The notes under the pieces were generated by a model, which did no database searches, had not been told where the DNA came from, and saw nothing but the letters and a program-made list of their open reading frames with translations. A stretch of DNA of 64,000 nucleotides from NCBI GenBank assembly GCA_905221605.1, contig CAJNDS010002356.1:241001-305000 (forward strand), written 5' to 3'. Source of the stretch: Symbiodinium natans (Eukaryota; Sar; Dinophyceae; Suessiales; Symbiodiniaceae). This document shows positions 20,144 through 30,481 of the stretch, piece after piece. Numbering within the stretch: the stretch's first letter is position 1; every line of letters begins with the position of its first letter. A program made the position numbers and the translations under genes.

Positions 20144-21359
20144 CTAGGTGCATGCCCACTGCCTGAACACTGTACTGTATGCAGTGTATGTGATGTCAAG
20201 TGAAGACATGTTGGCAAAGGTGGGTACCAGAATGGTATCCCAGTCCCATGTAATACGCGGGGAAGAAGCATACAAACAACAGGCAGAGTTGGGCATATCC
20301 GGAGACAAAACTACATCATCACTCCGCTGCGAAGGGTCCCGATCTGTGTCAGGCTGCCGCGCAGGCAAAAGGTAAAGCGAAAGAACGGATGGAGGATCTA
20401 GCAGGCCACAGAACTCATCAGAGAAGGCCCAAGCCTCCAAGCATTGTTGCACATCCACAACAGTGGAGTCCGCATGAACACGAAGCCCGATACCATGTGA
20501 GGTTGACCTAGTGCCTCCAATCAGCATCTGGCCAGCGGGGCCCGCCGCCAAGGCAAAGACCGCCGCCCTTTTGCGGGGGTCATTTTCATTTTGAATGCTA
20601 CTCGGAGGAATACGCAGAGCCCACGCCGGCCACAAGTCAGGAGTTCGGACGCCCTCCTGCTTGAGCTCACCCGTCTTTGGAAGGGTGTCAAGAATGCCCG
20701 CGAGGAGCTCCGGCTCCCAATTTATCGGGGATTGTTTCCCTCGGTCTCCTCATAGGCTTCCTCCGGCAGTTCGCCTGAGAAGAGGGAGCAAGGTCGGGGG
20801 GATTGGAGGGCGCCACGACTCATGCCAGTATTCCAGGACAACAAGCCCTAGGAGCAAGACCAGAGTCATGTCAAGGAGAAAAAGGGGTTGCGATTGCAGT
20901 CGAGAGGACCATCGTCGACTGGCACTCCGAGAGCAGCGTGCCTCCGCTCCTAGGGAGATGCAGCAACGCATCCCATAGCGGAGTGGCCGCACCCCCAGGT
21001 AGCACTTGCAGTTCGGTGGTGAGAGGGAGACACTCCGCCTGGACCAGCCATGCGTGTTGCTCATCGCTGACCATTAACGCAATCTTCAAGTGCTGCGGTT
21101 GCATGGCCTTAGACTCCCCAAGTTGCATCAAGAACCGGAGTCAGGCCCTTTATTGCAAACCATTAAGGAGTGGCGCCTCATCCAAGGGGAATGGGCGAGG
21201 TGCAGCTCTCATCACTTTGGAGCCATGCAAGTTCTGTTTCAAGTTGCGATGCTTTGATGGCAGCTGGCAACGAAGGTCAGCTAATGGATTCCTTCGAAAC
21301 CTTTGTCGTACATTCTGGGGAATGGACGGGCACCTCCCAGCGCTGATGGGTGCCTGCAC
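20144..21359 (-). pseudogene. unidentified minus-strand coding block
   Basis: Minus frames 21150-21359, 20871-21131, 20750-21064 and 20144-20635 follow one another with short gaps. They contain protein-like runs such as QPQHLKIALMVSDEQHAWLV, LQVLPGGAATPLWDALLHLP and AVFALAAGPAGQMLIGGT, and CLEAWAFSDEFCGLLDPPSV. This looks like one minus-strand protein interrupted by indels. No family is recognised. It converges on the plus-strand block at 18870-19803. Confidence 0.3.
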
Positions 21360-21880
21360 ATATGGACTGGGTGCTAACCGGTCATCCGTATTAAAACGCC
21401 ATACACCTCGGAGTGTGCTCTACACCGCACATGGCAATGAGTCAGTCCGAGCTTACATGGAAACGGTGGACCAACTTACCGCAGGCAGTCAAATTCGTCC
21501 GGGATCGGGTAGCACGGGTCCCTGCCAAGAAGGAAAAGGACACGCGCCAACTCCCCTTTGACGTTCATGATATTGGGCACTCCACGCTTGTTGCGGCAAC
21601 GCATGGGAGCCTCACTGCCCACCTGGGCTTTGCGTACTCCTCAAAAATCATGCGGTTATTTCTGTTTCGTGGCAAGACCACACCCTAGTTCTTATGTTCA
21701 GAATACGGCGCCAACTTGGATGTGTGCACATAGCTTCTGTTCAAAGATTCCGGCTCCATTTTACACATATATTTTTTTTTGTAAGATTCTACATTCGCAG
21801 ACTCCTGCTGCACAGTTGCCAAACAAAAGCAGACTGTCTGACAGCCTTCAAGGCTGCCAGGTCAGTACGAACCCATTGGT

Positions 21881-22780
21881 GTGGCAAACCCGGACCCACC
21901 ACTGGCCAAAATGCTTGGGGGTTTGGAGGGGAGGGACGAAGCCCAGCAGTTAGGCACGCCAGGAGCGAACTGCGTCTTAGCCCACATCAAGCAGGCGCTA
22001 GATGTCATGATAGGCGATCACCGCCAGCCGGCGGGAGGGTCCCGCCCCAACCACCACTTCGTGACTGACCTGCTGGAGCAGAAGAAGCGTGGCCTCAATG
22101 CCATACCGGCCACCCTGTTCACACCAGCCAGCCTGCCACAGGCACTGCATAGGCAACTTCAGCGCAGCCCAGGTCCCTGAAGAAGGGAAGTGGACCCATG
22201 CCTGACTGGGGTAGGTGCGCAGCTGAAGTAATGGAGGGCGATCCTTGGATCCATGCTGGCTTTGAGCATTCCAAACCCGCGCAAAGGCAAGCAGAATCCC
22301 TTACGCAGGCAGCGGGGATTAAAAACATCGTCGGGCCCGCGGTGAAGATCTCCCTCTGCACCTCCCTTTGGCTCCCGCCTGAGATTTCAGCCATTCTTTA
22401 TGTGGCCAGATACCCTGAGGCGTGCTGCTTTGAGGTGGTCGGGTGTGTCGCGAAATTACTGCTCCCCGAGGGCCCTGGCTCACAGTTCTTGGCAGATAGA
22501 CCGCTCCGCAGCGCAGCAGGGCGCTGGATGGAAACATGCAGGTGGGTTTTCCATCAAGGAGGCAGACGAAACATACTCGAAAGTGGGAAAAAGCGGTGAA
22601 TTCAACTGGCTTCTGACGGATATTGCTCTCACTTTTGGCCACGCGATTTATCCCGGTTCTCGAATCGGCTTCGTGTCCCAATATTGGAGATCCTGGCATG
22701 AGTCTCATGGAGGCGTGCAAATGCTCACCGTATTTCCCGTTTACAGGCAACCCACAGTCATGGGACATGATGTACTTCAA
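21881..22780 (+). pseudogene. unidentified plus-strand coding block, truncated at the copia break
   Basis: Frame 21881-22180 includes LAKMLGGLEGRDEAQQLGTP and NHHFVTDLLEQKKRGLNAIP. Frame 22198-22599 has CAAEVMEGDPWIHAGFEHSK and LPPEISAILYVARYPEACCF. After about 22535 the sense continues in the 22400-22984 frame with KSGEFNWLLTDIALTFGHAI. At about 22783 it runs into copia protease sequence, so the ORF at that point is chimeric. No family is recognised. It could belong with the other blocks between 17.9 and 22.8 kb. Confidence 0.35.
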
Positions 22781-22782
22781 AC

Positions 22783-24988
22783 AGAAGCGAGTAAGGATCG
22801 AGTACGAACGGTACGGTTACCAGGGTATGAAGACCTGATCGAAGTTGTTCTAGACAGTGGAGCAGGATGCCATGTCTTGCCGTTAAGCTATTACAGCGAA
22901 GACCTCGGAGAAGTGGAGCTTCCAGCCTCATCACAGATGCACAAGGGAATGCAATTAGAACGACCGAAGCAAGAACCAACATAACGTTCGAATTCCAAAG
23001 ATCCGATGGAAGAGTGATTAAGGTCAAGGACACTGCCGTGTTTGGTCAAGTGACCCAACCACTGTTCGCAGTGGGAAAGTTGTACAAAGTGGGATGGGGT
23101 ATCGAACCCCAAGATGCATACAGTGCGTTCCTGACGAAGTTGGTGAAGCGGAAGAATGGAACGTCAGTATCGTATGTCCCGATAAGGTTTTCGAGGAACT
23201 CAACGGTGACAGATCTGAGGATCTACCGAGCGGCAATGGAAAATGGACAAGACGATGTGCCGATCTCAATCAGGAAACTCACCCTTACGAAGGAACTGAA
23301 GGATGACATAGAGAATGGCAAGTACGAAGAAGGCTGGTTTTATCTCACTGACGGACGGCCAGTGAGAATCGACTGGGATGTGAACACAACGTACAGCCTT
23401 GGAAAAGACGAAGGAAAATCGTTCAAGTACAGAACAACGCTGAGGACCAGATATGAAGAAGAGCAGATAGTCTGGGAAGAAATGGAGTTTTATGAGTGTG
23501 CCGAGGAGTGGAGAGAAAAGAGCACAATGGTCATAGTGCCAGAGATCGAGAAGTCAGTGGTCATCACGATCATGGAAAGATTCCCGAGAAGTGTTGAAGA
23601 CTACGGGGAGTACAGCAGTCCGTACAAGAGAAAGGAGATAGAAGAAAAGCGTGATGTGGAAATGGAACCACAAGGACAAGAAGACCTATGGAAAGGAAGG
23701 TCAGGAGAAGAGTTGCAGCGAGACATTGACAAAGGAATAGAGGAACTGGCACAAGAGCCAGGCCCAGGACAGTATCTGCAGGAAGAGAACGAAGAGAGTG
23801 AACGGAAGAAGGTTGAAGAACAACTTCCGAAACTTGGAGAAGCAATGGATGAGAGAATGAAGATTGGAGGAATCGAGCTGACACCAGCGAGTACGCTAAA
23901 GCAGCTGAGAAATGCTTGCGAGTTCCTCAGGGTAGGAAAGACAGGAAGTAAAGCTCAAATTTGGCAGAGACTGAAGGAAGCTGTAGCTTCGAACAAGATG
24001 AAGGAACGAGTGGAGATCTCGAAAGGACTCGAGGTTGAGTTCTCAAGAGAGCCAGATGGAGAGAAGAGACCGGAAGCGCCGAGCGAAGAAGAAAGAAAGA
24101 GACACGAGCTGACACACCTACCGAAGGCGGACTGGTGTGAAAGTTGTTCGGCAGCAAGAAGTAGAGAAGATGACTTCAAGATAACAGAGAAGAAGTATGA
24201 AGCGTCGTTGGTAAGCATGGATTACAAGTTCACCGGAACAAGGAACGAAGAAGATGCAAAAGATGTGAAAGATGCATTGTGCATAAGTTTGGTCATGGTG
24301 GACCAAGAGACAAAGTTTGTCCACGCAATTCCCGTCCAGAGCAAGGAAGTGACAAGCTATCTGGTAGAAGAAGTCTGTAGAGTACTGATGCTAATGCAGC
24401 CGAAAGTGATCCTGAGAACGGATACCGAACCAGCGATGATTGCGTTGAGAAAGAAGGTACAGGCGATAAGGAAAATGCAGAAGCTTGAGACGGAGATTCA
24501 AGATGTTGCACCAGACACACACCAAGGAGCACAAGTTGAAAGATGGGTACAAACAGTGAGAAACCTATCGAAGACTTTGGTGTATGGAGTTGAAAAGGAA
24601 GCGAAAGTGAAGATCACAAGCGAGAGTACGTTGTATCCATGGGCACCAAGACATGCAGCATTCTTGCTGAACAGGTTTGTTGTACAACAAGGTAAGACCC
24701 CGTTCGAGTTGGTGTTTGACCATAAGTACAAAGGAACTCTAGTTCCATGGGGCAGTGTGGTTGTGGCAAAACCACTGCCGAAGACGAAGGAGAAAGGTGA
24801 ATCATGGAAGAAAGGAATTTTCGTTGGAGAAGACATGGTTTCGAACATGAATCTGGTGAGCACTAGAAGCGGAATCATCAGCCAGTACAAGTCCCGAGAA
24901 CTCCAGCAGTGGGGTTGGAGACACCGCAGTACAGCCCGACAGCGTCGGAAAGACCAAGCGACGCAATGGCGTCTGATCCACCAACAAG

Positions 24989-25025
<37 letters not shown>

Positions 25026-25107
25026 GATCCCGGCAAAGGCCAAAGAGGTTCTGAAGCAAGCAGCAGGAAAGGAGCAGCGGCAAGGAAAAGAGATGAAGCA
25101 AGTTTGA
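22783..25107 (+). pseudogene. copia protease and integrase
   Basis: Protease: LIEVVLDSGAGCHVLPLSYY with the catalytic DSGA box at 22853-22864. It lies in the frame of 22400-22984, and a frame change near 22925 leads into the long frame 22867-25107 (SLITDAQGNAIRTTEA). Integrase: a zinc-binding HX3HX6CX2C box at about 24107-24150 (ELTHLPKADWCESC). Catalytic-type acidic residues follow at 24220 (SMDYKF), 24421 (LRTDTEP) and 24538 (AQVERW), a DDE arrangement. The C-terminal domain ends near 24900. Protease would cut the polyprotein and integrase would insert the cDNA. The frame ends in a run of Met codons, the out-of-frame reading of the GAT repeat. Confidence 0.9.
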
Positions 25108-27824
25108 CCTCTGGTGAAGCCGAGGAAGAAGATCCGGAAGGCACGAGCAAAAGAGAACTCGAAGGAGGAGCCGCGGAAGAGCCTGAAGCCACAAGGCCGA
25201 GAGTCGACGAAGGAAGCGGACAAGTTGAAGAACGACCTGAGAAGATCCAAAGAGGAGAACCCTCAGGAACGGTGAGAAGGATAATGGCCACAAGAAGTGT
25301 GCAAGAAGTGGCATCATTCCTCAGGAAGGATTTGCCGAAGTACCACGATGACGAAGAGGTAGAGTTGGAGGAGTTTGAAGGACTCGAAGTCGAGTTTGAA
25401 GGTTCTGAAGAAGACAGAAGCTCAGAGCTCGGAGAAGATGAAGAATTCGAGGAAAGTATGCCGAAGTGGTCGAACAAGTTCGAAGATGGACCTCCAAAGT
25501 TGGACGAAGATGAGCTGGCAAAGGTCGACGTTACGTCAAGGGAGCACGAGATCAGCCGACTCACAGAAATGAAGGTCTTGAAGGAATTGCCCGAAGGCAC
25601 GAGTGTGAGCAGCTACAAGTATCTCTCGACCAAAGTTGTCTACGATTGGAGGCATCGAGACAACGAATGGCAACGGCGTGGCCGGTTAGTTGCCCGCGAG
25701 TTCAGATGGTTAGGGTCAACGGACATTGCAACGCTATTCTTTCCAACGGGAGTGGCGAGCACAGTGAAGTTGCTCTCAGCAATGTTTGTGTCGTCGAACG
25801 ACCACATACTTGGAAGCATCGACGTAGGAGACGCCTACTTGATGGTAGAGCAAGAGAAGCCAACGGTCGTCGAAGTTGACGGAAAGTACTACGAACTCGG
25901 ATTCACGTTGCCAGGACAACGGATAGGGTCAAGCGCGTGGTTCAACAAGCTGAAAGGATACCTCGAAGAGTACGGACTGAAGTCCGACGAAGGACTACCC
26001 GCTTTGTTCTACAGAAGACCAGAAAAAGGAAAAGCTGGAATGGTGGTATTGTCACATGTTGATGACATGGAACTGTACGCAACGAAGGAAGAGTTCCAGG
26101 AATTGATCGAGTTCTTGAGGAAGAAGAAATTGAAGATCAAGGTCGAAGGACCATTGAGTGTACACGAAGGTTCAATGAGTTTTCTGAAGAGAGGTTTCAG
26201 CGCCGTGAACGACGGAGACGTTGAGATAACGATGAACTCGAAGTACATCGAAGGATTGATTGAAGCGTTGGAGTTGGAACAAGCGTATCCGAAGAAGTTG
26301 CCGTGCCCGGCAGACAACGGAAGAGCAATGCAAGCGAAGAAAGGAGGAATGGATCCATCGTCCGAAGAAGATCACCACGCGTACAGGAAAGGTGTAGGTA
26401 TATTGTTGTACTTAGCACCAGAAAGGCCCGATCTGATGTATGTGTTGAAGAAGCTTTCGACGAAGCTGGCAGCGCCTGTTGAAGCAGACATGGAACTGCT
26501 AAGGCATGCTGCGAAGTATCTGAAGGGTACACCCGATGTGTCGTTGATACACAAGAAGAGTTATCCAGGAAGAAGTTTCATCGAAGAGAGAAATGAAGGG
26601 AAAGAAAAAGAAGTAGAGAGAAACATCTACGAACAAGAGTCACTGTTGGAGATAGTGACGGACTCGGATTGGGCAGCAGACAGAGAGTCAAGGCAAAGCG
26701 TGTCATGTGGAGCGATTATGCTGAATGGAAACCTGATTCATTTTCAGAGCAAGCGGCAGAAGAGCATAGCTCTAAGCTCATGCGAAGCGGAAACGATAGC
26801 CGCAACTTCAATACTTTCCGAAGGAGTGTTCCTGAAGGCACTGTTGACAAGGATCCTCGGCAAGGAGCCGAAGATGGTAATGTACTCAGACTCAAGCAGT
26901 TCGAGGCAATTGATTGCGCGGAAAGGTCTGGGGAAAGCACGTCATCTCGACGTTGATCTGTTATGGATCCAGAGTATTCCGAGGTTGATCATCAAAGCGA
27001 TCAAAGGAAAGGACAACCCAGCTGATCTGGGAACAAAGAGCTTGAGCAAAGACAAGATCAGGAAGTATATGGCAAGCCTCGGATACGTCGGAGAAATTGT
27101 TGATCAAGAAGAAGTTACCGGCAATGGCCAAGTGAGAAGATTGAACGGCAATGGCCGATCCGGTAATGGCCGGAAAGTGAGCGAAGAGAAGTTGACAAAG
27201 ATCATCCAAGCCGTCACCATGGCTGTTCTTGTAGCCTTAGGTGAAGCGAAGAAGTTCAGCGAAGAAGAAGAAGAAAGTGGAAAACACGAAGGATCAACGC
27301 TGTGCATGAAAGTTATGATTGTGTTGACAGGATGCGTTTGTTGCTACTTGATGCCCGTCGCAGCCGTTTTGCGGATCAAGCTTTTGAGAGTAGAAAGAAA
27401 AGAAAGAAGAGAAGGAATGGCTGAAGAGCATTCCGACGTGATGGAGCAGCGGGTTGAAGAGCTCGCAGAAATGAGACAAAGAGCAATGGCTCGAAGGGAG
27501 AATTTGCTCCAGGAGAATGCTCCTGAGAAGGAAGAAGAAGGTGATGCTCCTGAAGGTGAAGAAGAAGAGAAAAGGAGCGAAGATGAGCCAAAGGCGTCAT
27601 CCGAAAAGGGCGAGAGTTACTCGTCGAGTTACTACTCAAGTTCGTCGACAGAGGCAGAAGAGCCGAAGGAGGCCGAAAAGCCGGACGAAGGAGAAGGCCA
27701 GAAGAATGAGGATTACCTCCACCTGTCGGAGGAAGGATTATGGGCTGTAACAAGACAGTCGGCGCTGCTTGAAGAGGAAAACCGGATGGTTCTCGAAGGA
27801 GAAAATGCCCTGAATCTGGATTAA
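24909..27824 (+). CDS. copia RT-RNase H with C-terminal extension
   Basis: The frame has 971 codons and overlaps the integrase frame; it starts in an Asp repeat region (GAT array). RT: VVYDWRHRDNEWQRRGRLVA (about residues 244-263), motif A SIDVGDAYLM, and motif C SHVDDMELYA with the two Asp at 26061-26066. RNase H: TDSDWAAD, SSCEAETIAA, MYSDSSSSRQL, then KARHLDVDLLW and NPADLGTKSL, the standard copia C-terminus (to about 27050). About 250 more residues follow. They are an Asn-Gly repeat segment, a hydrophobic span MIVLTGCVCCYLMPVAAVL (about 27318-27375) and an acidic tail. The left copy keeps the start of this extension. It is separated from integrase by a 1-base difference relative to the left copy. 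Confidence 0.92.
24988..25026 (+). repeat. GAT/ATG trinucleotide array inside copia pol
   Basis: About 12 GAT units encode poly-Asp in the RT frame and poly-Met in the integrase frame. The left copy has a shorter, interrupted Asp/Asn run here, so the array has expanded. Confidence 0.9.
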
Positions 27825-27986
27825 CTGGAAAGCTGGAGAACGCGAAGAGCAGCGACTGGCAAAGGCCAAAGAGATGGCATGGGAAAGGAATGCTCCAAAA
27901 GCTCCAAACCCCAAGTGAGGGGCCGAACCCACGACCACCAAGGGCAAGGTTGAAGATGAAAAGCCTGAGGCGAAGGCCAAGGCAAA

Positions 27987-28337
27987 GTGGGGATCGAAGA
28001 AGTGGAAGATGATGAAGAAGGCGAAAAGAAGCAAGACGAGATGATCGATCTCGAAGCAAAGGATCCAGAGGGATTTCCAAAGGAAGAGCTTGAAGAAGCG
28101 AAGAAGCGAGGTGAAGTGAAGAAGGCCATGGAGGCAAAGGCCAAGGCATCGAAGGAAGGCACTGGAAAGAAGCGAGGATCAAAAGATGCCAAGAAGAAGT
28201 CTGAGAAGAAAGAGAAGAAGGAAAAGAAGGAAAGAGGGCCAAAGAGTGACAAGAAAGCCAAGAAAGAGAAGAAAGAGAAAAAGTCCAAGAAGAAGGACGA
28301 AGCCCAAGGGGCAAGCGTCAATGCAGAGGACCTGTAG
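27987..28337 (+). CDS. Lys/Glu-rich ORF between copia pol and 3' LTR
   Basis: 116 codons from ATG 27987. The acidic start (EEVEDDEEGEKKQDEMIDLE) is followed by a strongly basic Lys-rich half (KKKSEKKEKKEKKERG and similar). No domain is recognised. It may be an accessory nucleic-acid-binding product, or the former C-terminal end of the polyprotein cut off by the stop at 27824. A 60-codon ORF with CMCLNC (28349-28531) follows before the LTR. Confidence 0.5.
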   Translation: MGIEEVEDDEEGEKKQDEMIDLEAKDPEGFPKEELEEAKKRGEVKKAMEAKAKASKEGTGKKRGSKDAKKKSEKKEKKEKKERGPKSDKKAKKEKKEKKSKKKDEAQGASVNAEDL

Positions 28338-28763
28338 GGGGTCAAAACGTGGTGATTGACCAAGCGGTCATGAAGGCGAAGAGTCCAAGGGATTCGTTCA
28401 TGAGGGCGAAGAGCCCAGCGAAGCCAGTAGGCTGGAGCTGCAATGCTCAAAAGTTTCACCATGCCAACGACACGTTTCACAACGAGTGCATGTGTTTAAA
28501 TTGTGTTTCAAGGAGAAAGGTGATGGAGTGATGCAGAGGCCACACGCGAGAATTGTGTGCAGTGACTCCAGATGATCCGAATAATCCACACAATCCACGA
28601 ACCTAAAATGTGAAGATGACAGCTCAACGGAGCATGCGAAAAGAGCGCAGCCTAATGAGGCCTGCGAGAAAGGTGTGGAGTTGCTCGAAGGAGCGTGGGA
28701 GAAGTGCAGAGGAAATTTGAACGTGATTGAAATTCGTTTCACCAACGAGTTTCAATGAGGGCG

Positions 28764-28911
28764 TAACAAGATGTTCAATTTCCTACACGACATGTTTCAC
28801 ACCGCTGTGTATAGGCTCAAGACACACCCTTCGTGGAAGCCGCGAGTGAGAGGAAAAGAGTGCCGAGAACCTGTGGTTCTAGAAAGGTTGATTTTAGCCT
28901 TTAAACTTTTA
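28764..28911 (+). repeat. 148 bp 3' LTR of the split copia element
   Basis: TAACAAGATGTTC…AAACTTTTA. It is preceded by a purine-rich stretch (AATGAGGGCG, 28754-28763) in the polypurine-tract position and followed by TTAAT. It matches the inverted LTR at 16022-16169 at 145 of 148 bases. Confidence 0.93.
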
Positions 28912-28916
28912 TTAAT
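28912..28916. repeat. target-site duplication (TTAAT) beside the 3' LTR
   Basis: TTAAT is the partner of ATTAA at 16170-16174, read in the direction of the element. Confidence 0.75.
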
Positions 28917-29670
28917 TGAACTTCAGTTGAACGAAAAAAGATAAAAAAAAAGTATACTGCTGGGTTAAGTGCTAGAATAGATGAACTCGAGGATTACCAG
29001 CATTTAAGTCAGTGTAAGAAACGATTTAAGCTTGTTGTTTAAGTTTTAGCCAAATTAGCAATTACATGAGATTTTAAGATATCTACTTAGTTTGTCATTT
29101 ATACGTATATTTGACAGTGTATAGAGCATTAAGCAGACATCATTTTCAGACCCATGTTGCTATACCAGAAGCATATGACAGCATATCGTAAGAGTGTGGT
29201 TCTGGTTAATTAGTTTGGAAGTGTTCCCCAGAACATCACTTCTTTTGTTGCCCGCTGCCCCTGTAAATGTTGTACTATCAATTGGATATCAGAAGACTGA
29301 CTGCCGTATAATTACAAACATGAACTTTTATAGTTTATTTATATATATATATAGTAGTTATGTGTCTTCCTCTTCTACGAAATAATGTATTGTAGTTATG
29401 TATAGTCCTCTTCTACGAAATACCATGTAGCACCACATGAACAGTTGTCGCTAATGCTCGGGAAGGCCTTTCGTTTCCGTATATATCTTCAGTGTCACCG
29501 CCTCTTCAACATTCCACACGAATTATAGGAACATCATTATCAGTGCCTCTGTCTGTGTCAATATAAGTTTTTTTTTTGATTCTTGTTTTGTTGACCGTGT
29601 TCTTTCGTGATATTTCGTATATAACTTAAAGGCGTTATTCCCTTAAATCCATTTTGGTGTATTAATACAT
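28917..29670. other. AT-rich spacer
   Basis: AT-rich DNA with a TA run at 29339-29352 and a duplicated short motif TCTTCTACGAAATA (about 29370 and 29410). No gene is seen. The composition resembles the AT-rich island at 16175-17390. Confidence 0.4.
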
Positions 29671-29940
29671 ATGGTAAGAACTGCAAATATTCATCTACAC
29701 AGAAAGGGTCCAAAGGGATACTACCTCATATTAGTAAATGGAAACTATAAAAATGAAGTATTACAACTCAAATGCACTCGGTGCCACGCGATTACGAATT
29801 TGGACATAATAAAAGAACGAATGGTGCAACAAGTGTCTTCAATGTAGAGAGAAGAGAAAGGAATACAAACGAAATAGCATAGCGCCGAAACAACATGTAA
29901 AACCTGCGCCAGAAAGCAACCGTGCAGAAGCTTCTCGAAC
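29671..29940 (+). pseudogene. small AT-rich ORF relic with Cys-rich (zinc-binding type) clusters
   Basis: From ATG 29671 the frame reads MVRTANIHLHRKG…YYLILVNGNYKNEV then LKCTRCHAI (CX2C). One base shift later (about 29805) the sense continues as NEWCNKCLQCREKRKEYKRN (CX2CX2C followed by basic residues, 29816-29875). This CX2C…CX2CX2C layout resembles small zinc proteins of large protist DNA viruses and Polinton-like viruses, but the family is not certain. It lies on the far side of the copia insertion from the ATPase relic. Confidence 0.35.
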
Positions 29941-30277
29941 ATGTATGTGAGCTATGAGAGGAAGACAAAAACTAAATGATTACTTCATCTGATCAGGTAT
30001 TTGATGTAACGTTGAGATGTTAATTGAAGTATGCAACTAGCAATCTCATAACCATGATATGATCCAAACATGTTATGCCATCGTCATTTTCTATGAGGGA
30101 GCACGTGCCCATTTTCACATATTGAGACATGTTTGTATTTTGGGGGGAATTGTTAATATCTTTGGGGGATTGCTTTTGTATGTATGTTGAGACATGTTCA
30201 GGTTGCTTGAAATTCAAAATTTGAAAAAGACAATTTTTGTTACAATCTTTAAAATATTTTGTTTATATAACGTTTAA

Positions 30278-30481
30278 GAATGTAGAAGTGAAATATGTGA
30301 TTTTTGTGAAATACTATTTGGATTAGGTGAGAAATGGGACATGGAGGGGCGGGTGGTTAGTATTTTAGATTTTGCTGACAATGGGTTGAATTTTGAAAAC
30401 ACAGAATGTTTTGATGGTATGTTAATTGAAAAAGTTGTAAATGGTTTCTGGATATTCAACAGGTTTGCGGTTGTTGGTTGA
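30278..30481 (+). other. AT-rich open frame, unidentified
   Basis: 67 codons without a stop, including KWDMEGRVVSILDFADNG and VVNGFWIFNRFAVVG. There is no upstream ATG. The minus strand is also open over the same DNA (30274-30672, 132 codons with ATG), so either or neither may be coding. Confidence 0.2.

Larger units (their letters stand above)
22783..28911 (+). mobile_element. Ty1/copia element, pol half and 3' LTR
   Basis: This covers protease, integrase, RT, RNase H, a C-terminal extension, a Lys/Glu-rich ORF and the 3' LTR. The start near 22783 is where similarity with the left copia copy begins (GAAGC.AGTAAGGATCGAG). The 5' LTR and gag are missing here but are present, inverted, at 14284-16169 with matching LTR and target duplication. 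The order PR-IN-RT-RH identifies the Ty1/copia (Pseudoviridae-type) superfamily. Two frame changes (near 22925 in the protease and near 24945 between integrase and RT) inactivate this copy. Confidence 0.95.

Noticed and set aside
24498-25600. Long minus-strand frames (Ser-rich, His-run) opposite copia pol
   Set aside because: Antisense shadows of the integrase/RT coding sequence; the Ser and His/Ile runs are the GAT array and acidic codons read backwards.
27376-28480. 312- and 219-codon minus-strand frames rich in Leu, Phe and Ser
   Set aside because: Antisense of the Glu/Lys-rich tail of copia pol and the following ORF; composition is fully explained by GAA/AAG codons.
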